Shown here: positions 1-4,493 of the stretch, one piece after another
Numbering within the stretch: the stretch's first letter is position 1
How the letters are laid out: each line of letters starts with the position of its first letter
Notes under the pieces: generated by a model
What the model saw: the letters and a program-made list of their open reading frames with translations, nothing else
Database searches by the model: none
Told to the model about the DNA's origin: nothing
Assembly (NCBI GenBank): GCA_024256245.1
Contig: JAKLZD010000015.1
Span: 1-5,536 of the forward strand
Direction: 5' to 3'
Length of the DNA: 5,536 bases
DNA from: Candidatus Methylarchaceae archaeon HK01M
GTDB lineage: Archaea; Thermoproteota; Nitrososphaeria; Nitrososphaerales; JACAEJ01
Made by a program: the position numbers and the translations under genes

Positions 1-170
1 ACATACCTTTCTATGTTTCTCACCCATCCCGTAGATATCTCAGATATGTGTAAAAATCCGTCCATGCTTCCATATTCATCCAGTGTAACGTACGCACCAT
101 GGGATGTTATACGCCTGATAGTTGCCAGTACAAGTTCTCCTTCTTCAGGTAACTGAGACTCTATTTCCAT
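1..170 (-). CDS. eif2a: Translation initiation factor aIF2 subunit alpha, N-terminal part (runs off left edge)
   Basis: This is the alpha subunit of the heterotrimeric factor aIF2, which brings initiator methionyl-tRNA to the archaeal ribosome. Only 56 complete codons lie in the window; the family is usually about 260-275 residues, so the window edge cuts it and nothing suggests it is broken. The visible part is the start of the S1/OB-fold RNA-binding domain: HGAYVTLDEYG at residues 24-34, GFLHISEIS at 38-46, then GWVRNIERY, all typical of this family. The ATG is well fixed, because an in-frame TAG lies three codons upstream and no other start is available between them. It begins one base after the S27e stop (TGA-A-ATG), with a weak AAGG-type ribosome site inside the end of S27e, so coupled translation is likely. 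The order L44e-S27e-aIF2-alpha is common in archaea. Identification is strong. Confidence 0.93.
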   Translation of the reverse strand, partial: MEIESQLPEEGELVLATIRRITSHGAYVTLDEYGSMDGFLHISEISTGWVRNIERY

Positions 171-171
171 T

Positions 172-369
172 TCAATCTAACCTTTTCAATACAGTACCAA
201 AAATCTTAGCCCTACCGCCTGTCTTCTTAGCCAAAAGGCGCTCACATACTTTACACGATATTTCTATAGTCGACGATGAAAATACGATTTGCTCATTACC
301 ACAATTGGAGCATCTGACCAGAAGGAAGGCACTTCTAGGTTTGGGCACAGGTATCTTCTCTCTTTTCAT
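172..369 (-). CDS. rps27e: Small ribosomal subunit protein S27e (eS27)
   Basis: This is a 65-residue zinc-ribbon protein of the archaeal/eukaryotic 30S/40S subunit. Four cysteines form the expected knuckles: C20-x2-C23 (in RCSNCGN) and C39-x2-C42 (in SCKVCER), 15 residues apart. The C-terminal GGRAKIFGTVLKRLD is characteristic of the family, and the full length fits (archaeal S27e is about 60-65 residues). The ATG lies 12 bases after the L44e stop, with a modest AAGGT ribosome site that overlaps that stop. It sits between L44e and aIF2-alpha in one transcript, the usual archaeal arrangement, and all key residues are present. Confidence 0.96.
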   Translation of the reverse strand: MKREKIPVPKPRSAFLLVRCSNCGNEQIVFSSSTIEISCKVCERLLAKKTGGRAKIFGTVLKRLD

Positions 370-381
370 AAATATCGACCT

Positions 382-660
382 TTATTGAGTTATCTCCATC
401 TTCTTTAATCTGATCCCATATCTCACAATCTGATAGTTACAATCTTTGCACTTGAACTTTAATGTCTGCTTTTTCGTAGTCTTTGCACTTCTCTTTAGCT
501 CTGGGAATTTTTGCCCGCCATACCCTTTCTTATCCTCAGCATGCCTTCTTGAACCCAAAGCCATAGACCTCTCTTTTCCCTTCTTGTAGATGGCTACGCT
601 ATGAGCTGTATGGCGCTTACAACGGGGGCAGTAGGTCCTTATCTCCTTTGGAATTTTCAA
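382..660 (-). CDS. rpl44e: Large ribosomal subunit protein L44e (eL42 family), TTG start
   Basis: This is a 92-residue zinc-ribbon protein of the archaeal/eukaryotic large subunit, which lies near the E site. The N-terminus MKIPKEIRTYCPRCKRHTAH is a family hallmark. Zinc ligands are C11/C14 and C71/C74, and the long basic loop between them (residues 26-70, with GSRRHAEDKKGYGGQKFPELK) is also conserved. The start codon is TTG: a GGAGGT motif lies seven bases upstream, and the family N-terminus begins exactly there. An ATG five bases further upstream is in another frame and meets a stop after two codons. This is the first gene of the L44e-S27e-aIF2-alpha operon, transcribed leftwards from the region at about 661-720. 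A TTG start in a highly expressed ribosomal gene is mildly unusual. Confidence 0.96.
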   Translation of the reverse strand: MKIPKEIRTYCPRCKRHTAHSVAIYKKGKERSMALGSRRHAEDKKGYGGQKFPELKRSAKTTKKQTLKFKCKDCNYQIVRYGIRLKKMEITQ

Positions 661-667
661 TCCATGA

Positions 668-673
668 ACCTCC
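668..673 (-). promoter_or_regulatory. Strong Shine-Dalgarno site of rpl44e
   Basis: On the minus strand the sequence AAGGAGGTT contains a full GGAGGT, seven bases before the TTG start of rpl44e. It decides the start codon, because the nearby ATG at 665-663 is out of frame and only two bases from the motif. It also implies that this operon has a leader, so transcription must begin upstream of about 675. Confidence 0.8.
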
Positions 674-689
674 TTATGAAACTTTGATG

Positions 690-718
690 TATTTATGAGA
701 ATTCATGGTGTATATGAA
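690..718 (-). promoter_or_regulatory. Probable promoter region of the rpl44e operon
   Basis: On the minus strand two TATA-like stretches occur upstream of rpl44e: CATATAC at about 709-715 and CATAAATA at about 691-698. Archaeal initiation lies roughly 25 bases beyond the TATA box. The distal element would start RNA near 687 and leave the Shine-Dalgarno site inside the message, so it is the better candidate. The proximal one would start too close to the ribosome site. The assignment rests only on composition and spacing. Confidence 0.35.
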
Positions 719-720
719 TT
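700..720. repeat. Inverted repeat AATTCAT-N7-ATGAATT upstream of rpl44e
   Basis: Seven-base perfect arms at 700-706 and 714-720 are separated by seven bases. The repeat covers the probable TATA element of the rpl44e operon, so it could be an operator. The region is AT-rich, where short inverted repeats arise easily, and the function is unknown. Confidence 0.3.
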
Positions 721-777
721 TAACCATTTTGAACCTATGGCTAATCCTTTAATTAATGTTTGATAAAAGTTAATTTC

Positions 778-793
778 TTTATCGATCGATAAA
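778..793. promoter_or_regulatory. Perfect 16-bp palindrome, candidate operator, with adjacent TATA-like sequence
   Basis: TTTATCGATCGATAAA equals its own reverse complement over all 16 bases, and the symmetry ends at 777/794. Its right half plus the following bases (ATAAATCTTAATAT, about 790-803) are TATA-like and lie 25-37 bases before the TTG start at 827, the spacing expected for a near-leaderless archaeal transcript. A protein bound here would overlap the promoter of the small gene. The palindrome also presents a TTTAT motif on each strand. The regulator, if there is one, is not identified. Confidence 0.45.
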
Positions 794-826
794 TCTTAAT
801 ATCGACTACATACCAATATAGTTGAC

Positions 827-1060
827 TTGAGAAAGGCCAAGATCAGGGCCCGTTGCCCATACAGCACTATGCCGAAGAGGGACAAAGAATCGATCCCAGA
901 GGGTTGTGGAGACTATCATGAATTTGAGACGACTGAAGAGAATAAGGCGTACTGGGAGGGTCTGACCTTAGAGCAACAGGATGCTTTGATGTGGGAAGCA
1001 TTCAGAACCTGTAAGGATATAAGAGTTGTAATAGAGTATAGACGCTTGAGAAGACCGTAA
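827..1060 (+). CDS. Small basic hypothetical protein (77 residues)
   Basis: I do not recognise this protein. It is rich in Arg, Lys and Glu, has no membrane segment or signal peptide, and is probably cytoplasmic. Cysteines are at residues 10 (RARCPY), 27 (EGCGDY) and 62 (RTCKD), with His31 close to the second; no paired CxxC knuckle is present. The segment at 37-58 (EENKAYWEGLTLEQQDALMW) looks helical, and 65-72 (IRVVIEYR) looks like a strand. TTG at 827 is the only common start codon between the upstream in-frame stop (797-799) and the ATG at 869. It has no Shine-Dalgarno site but sits about 25 bases after a TATA-like stretch, so a leaderless start is possible. Starting at the ATG would give 63 residues, also without a ribosome site. 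It is transcribed alone, divergent from the ribosomal operon and convergent with the transporter operon. Amino-acid usage looks like that of a real protein, but the start is uncertain. Confidence 0.6.
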   Translation: MRKAKIRARCPYSTMPKRDKESIPEGCGDYHEFETTEENKAYWEGLTLEQQDALMWEAFRTCKDIRVVIEYRRLRRP

Positions 1061-1151
1061 ATTGATAGCTTTCAAACTTAACTCTTTAATGCCCTTAGAA
1101 TCATCTTATTTTGCCCGTCTCGAAATAGTTCTTTGATATAAATTCATGCCC

Positions 1152-1157
1152 AAAAAA
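1152..1157 (-). terminator. Possible oligo-T terminator of the nickel transporter operon
   Basis: On the minus strand six consecutive T residues follow about 26 bases after the cbiO stop codon. Archaeal RNA polymerase commonly stops at such T-runs without a hairpin, and no stem-loop is evident here. The 123-base gap between the convergent genes holds nothing else that I can identify. Confidence 0.35.
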
Positions 1158-1183
1158 GTCTAAATACTCGATTATGGGTCTAC

Positions 1184-2035
1184 TTACTTACTTCTTAACA
1201 CAAGATACTGCCTTATCTCATATAAAGCTCGCTCAACAGTTAAGGGGAGGGGTTGAGTGACCTCTCTGCCTATCGATTGATTTAGAAGCTTAAAAAGGCG
1301 AGTTATAGTAGGGGGCTCTAAACCCGCTTCTTCCATTATTTTGAAGTTGGAGAATACATCCTCTAGATAGCCTTCAGCTAAAACCTTCCCTTTATTTAGA
1401 ACATACGCTCTATCCGCAACCATAGGGACGAAGTCGACATCATGAGTTGCAACAATGATTGTGATCTCCCCCCTTTCATGTAAATTGTTTATCAGCCTTA
1501 TCAACTCCACTCGGCTTTTTGGGTCGAGATTTGCCGTCGGCTCATCCAAGATCAAGACATCGGGTTTCATAGCCAAGACGATGGCTATTGTAGCCTTCTT
1601 CTTCTCCCCGACGCTAAGATGGTGAGGTGACTTTTCCTCATAGCCCTCCAACCCAACGATCCTTAAGTCATCCTTTGCCTTTCTTACCACCTCATCATCA
1701 CATATACCCATATTCAACAGACCGAATGTCATATCGTCCCATAAAGTTGAGCAGAAGAGCTGGTCGTCTGGATCTTGGAAGACAAACCCAATCCTTGATC
1801 TAATTTCATGAAAATTTTTATCACAGGTAGGCATGCCAAGCACTTTCACAGACCCTTTAGATGGCTTGAACAATCCATCGACCAACATAAGTAAAGTGGA
1901 CTTGCCTGCACCGTTCGATCCAAGAATCGCTACCCTCTCTCTCTTCGATACCCTTATATTCACACCGTCTAATGCCATGAACCCATCTGGATAAAGGTAT
2001 CTTACATCCTTCACATCTATGACTAGCTCTGTCAT
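1184..2035 (-). CDS. cbiO: ECF transporter ATP-binding protein (CbiO/NikO), nickel or cobalt uptake
   Basis: This is the cytoplasmic ATPase that powers group I energy-coupling-factor metal uptake. From the ATG it is 283 residues, normal for the family. All ABC motifs are visible: Walker A GSNGAGKS at 39-46, Q-loop glutamine 87 (FVFQDPDDQLF), signature LSVGEKK at 140-146, Walker B VLILDE at 160-165, D-loop NLDP at 169-172 and switch histidine 198 (ATHD). The signature departs from LSGGQ by Val and Glu. The tail after about residue 220 is the C-terminal extension typical of CbiO/EcfA, not a second ATPase domain. As the only ATPase in the operon, it presumably acts as a homodimer. The start chosen is the ATG one base after the cbiQ stop (TAA-A-ATG), with GGGG nine bases upstream. 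A TTG at 2044 would add three residues and overlap cbiQ, which is possible but less likely. It is the last gene of the operon. Confidence 0.95.
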   Translation of the reverse strand: MTELVIDVKDVRYLYPDGFMALDGVNIRVSKRERVAILGSNGAGKSTLLMLVDGLFKPSKGSVKVLGMPTCDKNFHEIRSRIGFVFQDPDDQLFCSTLWDDMTFGLLNMGICDDEVVRKAKDDLRIVGLEGYEEKSPHHLSVGEKKKATIAIVLAMKPDVLILDEPTANLDPKSRVELIRLINNLHERGEITIIVATHDVDFVPMVADRAYVLNKGKVLAEGYLEDVFSNFKIMEEAGLEPPTITRLFKLLNQSIGREVTQPLPLTVERALYEIRQYLVLRSK

Positions 2036-2036
2036 T

Positions 2037-2849
2037 TTACACAACCCCTAGATACAAGTATTCTATAGATAAAACCATGATGCAGACTAATATTATAAAT
2101 GACCCGAAGATGATGTCCTTTCTAGCTATTTTCATTTTACTTAGGGATCTAACACCTCCTTTATATCCCCTAGCCATCATAGCAAGGTAGACCCGTTCCC
2201 CCCTCTCGTATCCTCTTATGAAAAGAGTAGAGATCATATTGGCCAAAGATTTCATAGATTTTAAGGGACTCTCTTTGTTAATTGTTCGAGCCTCCCTAGC
2301 TAAGACCATTCTATAGGATTCGTTTATGAATAGAAATATGAACCTATGTGTGACAGATAACATTGTAACGAAGACTTTTGGGATTTTGAACTTCTCCATA
2401 ACACGAACAAGGCTTGAGAACTTCGTTGTCAAGACCAAAAGAATGGATGTAGAGACACAAACCCAAACCCTTAATGTAAACTGCACAGCATTATAAACTC
2501 CCTCCATCGTAATGTTGACAAGATATTGATTATAGCCGATTGTAACCATCGTTGTTCCGGGCGTTATGAAGGGCAGTGGTAAAGCGATTATGGCTACAAA
2601 AGCAGGGATAAAAGCAGTTCTAAGAGCGAAGTATCTAAGGGAAATCTTCGATACAAAAGACAGAGCAAAGGTTACACCAAGCAAAACGATCAAAGGTGAG
2701 ATGGCCCTCACCGTAATCGCTACCAGTATAATAGCCAAAGATGAGAAGAACTTCACTCTAGGATCTATTCTTTGAACTAATCCACTTATCGATGAGAATC
2801 TTTCGTTATAGGTTATCTCCTCAAAGGTCTTCAAGAAACTCTTTAGCAT
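2037..2849 (-). CDS. cbiQ: ECF transporter transmembrane coupling protein (CbiQ/NikQ)
   Basis: This 270-residue membrane protein links the ATPase to the metal-binding subunit. Hydrophobic segments lie at roughly 34-65 (probably two helices), 75-97, 120-142 and 246-266. Between them is a long amphipathic cytoplasmic region. That region carries the two Ala-Arg coupling motifs of the EcfT/CbiQ family: AREAR at 184-188 and the diagnostic MMARGYKGG at 224-232. These contact the ATPase dimer. The N-terminal stretch RIDPRVKFFSSL (27-38) is also typical. The ATG is ten bases after the nikN stop, with a weak GATGAT ribosome site. The stop is followed after one base by the cbiO ATG, so the two are probably translationally coupled. 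The Ni-versus-Co assignment comes from the neighbouring genes, because this component does not select the metal. Confidence 0.93.
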   Translation of the reverse strand: MLKSFLKTFEEITYNERFSSISGLVQRIDPRVKFFSSLAIILVAITVRAISPLIVLLGVTFALSFVSKISLRYFALRTAFIPAFVAIIALPLPFITPGTTMVTIGYNQYLVNITMEGVYNAVQFTLRVWVCVSTSILLVLTTKFSSLVRVMEKFKIPKVFVTMLSVTHRFIFLFINESYRMVLAREARTINKESPLKSMKSLANMISTLFIRGYERGERVYLAMMARGYKGGVRSLSKMKIARKDIIFGSFIILVCIMVLSIEYLYLGVV

Positions 2850-2859
2850 GTAATATCAT

Positions 2860-3147
2860 CTAAAATTCTTCCTTTGCCTTCAGCGCCTTGCCCGTAACAA
2901 AGGAAAGTCCCAGTATCAACAGTGTAGCGCCTATCCCTACTCCGATATTTGCCAAGGTATTTCCCTCCAGTCCAGGTATCTCGTAATCTGGAAGAGGAGG
3001 ACTCCATAAAGGGATTTCTTTTGTACCAAAACGTTCAGCAACTTCGTCTAAAGTTTCTAAAGAAGACGATAACCATAAGCATCCAACTACAACGAAGATG
3101 ATCGATGTAATTACTCCAATCATGAATATTCTTCTGTCTCTGTCCAT
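2860..3147 (-). CDS. nikN: Small membrane component of Ni/Co ECF transporter, PDGLE-type (NikN/CbiN role)
   Basis: This 95-residue protein has two membrane helices (about 8-28 and 66-86) flanking an extracytoplasmic loop. It begins with a basic cytoplasmic end (MDRDRR). The loop and second helix resemble the PDGLE domain: ETLDEVAERFG at about 31-41, PPLPDYEIPGL at about 50-60, then a glycine-rich helix (GVGIGATLLILGL). The namesake Pro-Asp-Gly-Leu-Glu motif itself is altered here, with SSLET at that place. In this family the small protein assists the M component in metal uptake and is essential in CbiMN-type systems. Its position between cbiM and cbiQ is the standard one. The ATG follows the cbiM stop after one base, with GGGATG inside the end of cbiM as a probable ribosome site. 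The family call is good, but 'NikN' rather than 'CbiN' is inferred from the loop sequence and from adjacent NikR. Confidence 0.85.
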   Translation of the reverse strand: MDRDRRIFMIGVITSIIFVVVGCLWLSSSLETLDEVAERFGTKEIPLWSPPLPDYEIPGLEGNTLANIGVGIGATLLILGLSFVTGKALKAKEEF

Positions 3148-3148
3148 T

Positions 3149-3844
3149 TTAACATCCCTTTGGATCTTTAGAGATGTAGGGCAGATCCAACCTTATAGGC
3201 GCAACCTTTGGTAATTCTAGTAAGTCTGGCCGTTGTTTCAGTAGAATTGAGACTATCATAGCAGTTACGATACCTTCTCCAATCCCTATGAAGAAGTGGT
3301 GAATGCCCATCGCTGTAACTGCTACCTGAAGACTGTAGGGGAAAGATAATGCCGAAAGTCCTAGCTCCAGCCCAGCAAAGACGGCAGCCAGAAGGTCCCC
3401 TATAAGACTACTTAAGAAGGCTCCAACCACTATCATTTTTCTACCCTTCATGATCCTTAAAGAGGTCAGAAATAGGAGGTAAGGTATGAAGACGCCAACC
3501 ACCCCCATGTTAAAAACGTTCGCTCCTAAGGTAGTTAGCCCACCATCGCCGAAGAGTAGTGCCTGAATGAAGACAATCAGGGTGACGGAGATTAGTCCAG
3601 CGTATGGTCCAAGGGCGATCGCCAATAGAGGCCCGCCCAGAAGATGGGCAGTCGTACCTCCAATGATGGGGTAGTTCATCATTTGAGCAGCAAAGAACAT
3701 GGCGGTTAGGGTAGCCATGAAAGGGATGTGCCTCTCGCTCAAAACCTTCTTCATTTTTCTTAGAGCAAAGGCCCAAAATAAGATTGCAGCAAGGTAAGTT
3801 ATTACACAGATCGATATGTCTAAAAAGCCATCTGGAATGTGCAT
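3149..3844 (-). CDS. cbiM: Metal-binding membrane subunit of Ni/Co ECF transporter (CbiM/NikM)
   Basis: This 231-residue substrate-capturing subunit has about six or seven membrane helices. The N-terminus MHIPDGFLD is the hallmark. In structurally studied NikM the amino group of Met1, His2 and a histidine at position 67 chelate the metal, and this protein has His2 and, in GGTTAHLLGG, a histidine exactly at 67. Other conserved stretches are FAAQMMNYPIIGGT (51-64), QALLFGDGGLTTLGANVFNM (94-113) and MGIHHFFIGIGEG (179-191). The exact MHIPDG start matters for function and fixes the ATG. Upstream, GGTGG lies four bases from the ATG, a rather short spacing. It is the first gene of the cbiM-nikN-cbiQ-cbiO operon, and the candidate NikR operator begins ten bases upstream of its start. 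Nickel is the inferred substrate because of NikR; cobalt cannot be excluded from sequence. Confidence 0.95.
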   Translation of the reverse strand: MHIPDGFLDISICVITYLAAILFWAFALRKMKKVLSERHIPFMATLTAMFFAAQMMNYPIIGGTTAHLLGGPLLAIALGPYAGLISVTLIVFIQALLFGDGGLTTLGANVFNMGVVGVFIPYLLFLTSLRIMKGRKMIVVGAFLSSLIGDLLAAVFAGLELGLSALSFPYSLQVAVTAMGIHHFFIGIGEGIVTAMIVSILLKQRPDLLELPKVAPIRLDLPYISKDPKGC

Positions 3845-3853
3845 CCTTCCACC

Positions 3854-3883
3854 AGTATTACTATATTTAATTTTAGTAATACT
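3854..3883. promoter_or_regulatory. Probable NikR operator (30-bp inverted repeat)
   Basis: Ten-base perfect arms, AGTATTACTA at 3854-3863 and TAGTAATACT at 3874-3883, flank a ten-base AT-rich spacer. Written as half-sites this is GTATTA-N16-TAATAC, the same 6-16-6 geometry as the well-studied E. coli NikR site GTATGA-N16-TCATAC, differing at one base per half-site. It lies between the divergent nikR and cbiM genes, next to the shared TATA-like element and over the predicted cbiM start of transcription. NikR bound there with nickel should block cbiM, and probably nikR. Confidence 0.8.
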
Positions 3884-3886
3884 ATC

Positions 3887-3900
3887 AATATAAATATTTT
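3887..3900. promoter_or_regulatory. Divergent TATA-like element for nikR (+) and cbiM (-)
   Basis: The plus strand reads TATAAATA at 3889-3896 and the minus strand TTTATATT at 3894-3887. Using about 25-27 bases to the start of transcription, nikR RNA would begin near 3918 (leader of about 10 bases) and cbiM RNA near 3866 (leader of about 22 bases, including its ribosome site). One AT-rich element therefore fits both promoters. The operator at 3854-3883 would abut the nikR TATA box and cover the cbiM start. Start sites are predicted, not observed. Confidence 0.5.
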
Positions 3901-3928
3901 TATTTCTAGCATAGATGTAGAGTTGATT

Positions 3929-4333
3929 ATGACTAAAAGAGGCGTCTCCAGAATCAGCATATCGATACCCCCTGATCTACTAGAAGAATTCGATAGGGCC
4001 ATCAAGAACCTTGGTTACGATAGATCGAAGGGGATTCAGGTTGCCATGAGGGACTTCTTGACCGAAAACAAATGCATGTATGAGGAGAGGGGGATGGTTG
4101 CTGGCGCTATAACTATCATATACAATCATAAAGTTAAAGGCTTAGAAGATGATCTAACTGATACCCAGCATCTTCATTACAACGTAATCAGCTCAACTAT
4201 GCACATCCATCTAGATGAAAGAAATTGCCTTGAAATAATCGCAGTTAAAGGGGAGGCGAAATCTATTCATAATCTTGCTAAGAAATTGATGGTGAGGGGG
4301 GTAAAACAGATTAAACTTGCAATCGTATCTTAA
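3929..4333 (+). CDS. nikR: Nickel-responsive transcriptional regulator NikR
   Basis: This 134-residue protein represses nickel uptake when Ni(II) is plentiful and acts as a tetramer. The N-terminal ribbon-helix-helix domain (about 5-48) shows the DNA-contacting strand RISISIP at 8-14, followed by DLLEEFDRAIKNLGYDRSKG. The C-terminal ACT-like metal domain (about 55-134) carries His81 (TQHLHY), His92 and His94 (MHIH) and Cys100 (RNCLEI). Their spacing of 11, 13 and 19 residues from the first matches the four square-planar Ni ligands of E. coli NikR (His76, His87, His89, Cys95). The length fits the family. The ATG at 3929 was chosen because an upstream extension to 3839 would add 30 residues unlike NikR, running through the operator and promoter. 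There is no clear Shine-Dalgarno site, only a short leader after the TATA box. It is divergent from the transporter operon it most likely controls, and probably autoregulated. Confidence 0.95.
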   Translation: MTKRGVSRISISIPPDLLEEFDRAIKNLGYDRSKGIQVAMRDFLTENKCMYEERGMVAGAITIIYNHKVKGLEDDLTDTQHLHYNVISSTMHIHLDERNCLEIIAVKGEAKSIHNLAKKLMVRGVKQIKLAIVS

Positions 4334-4357
4334 TTTCTTGTTCTTATAGCTTATAAA

Positions 4358-4387
4358 TAATCACCATACTTTGATAGTTTGTGATTA
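4358..4387. repeat. Inverted repeat TAATCAC-N16-GTGATTA in the nikR-propeller gap
   Basis: Seven-base perfect arms at 4358-4364 and 4381-4387 are separated by 16 bases, overall 30 bp like the NikR site upstream, but with different half-sites. A TATA-like TTATAAATA (4351-4359) overlaps the left arm. It could be a regulator site for the downstream surface-protein gene or a chance product of AT-rich sequence. Confidence 0.3.
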
Positions 4388-4454
4388 CTCATCTAATTTA
4401 TTCATTTAAGCGTGTCATAATAAGTGATAATTTTAAGTTTAATTGGAAAGTAAT

Positions 4455-4468
4455 AGTATAAATATTAG
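4455..4468 (+). promoter_or_regulatory. Probable promoter (TATA box) of the secreted propeller gene
   Basis: AGTATAAATATTAG contains a good archaeal TATA box centred near 4461. A transcription start about 26 bases later falls near 4487, only about seven bases before the ATG at 4494. The bases before the ATG (TTTGACAAAAT) contain no Shine-Dalgarno motif, consistent with a leaderless or very short-leader transcript. Confidence 0.5.
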
Positions 4469-4493
4469 TAATTGGATATCTCTTTGACAAAAT

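Noticed and set aside
122..388. 88-codon plus-strand reading frame
   Set aside because: It lies opposite S27e and the start of aIF2-alpha, which are clear families on the minus strand.
1180..1194. Short direct repeat of cttac/ttac units at the end of cbiO
   Set aside because: Only about three copies of four to five bases, across a stop codon; too short to mean anything.
2566..2775. 69-codon plus-strand reading frame
   Set aside because: It is antisense to cbiQ and has no independent support.
3510..3776. 88-codon minus-strand reading frame
   Set aside because: It is another frame inside cbiM and resembles no protein.
3839..3928. A 30-codon N-terminal extension of NikR from the ATG at 3839
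   Set aside because: It would translate the operator and promoter region, overlaps the start of cbiM on the other strand, and encodes AT-rich sequence unlike any NikR; the family N-terminus begins at 3929.
3820..4005. 61-codon minus-strand reading frame across the nikR-cbiM region
   Set aside because: It is antisense to nikR and runs through the promoter region; composition reflects AT-rich control DNA.
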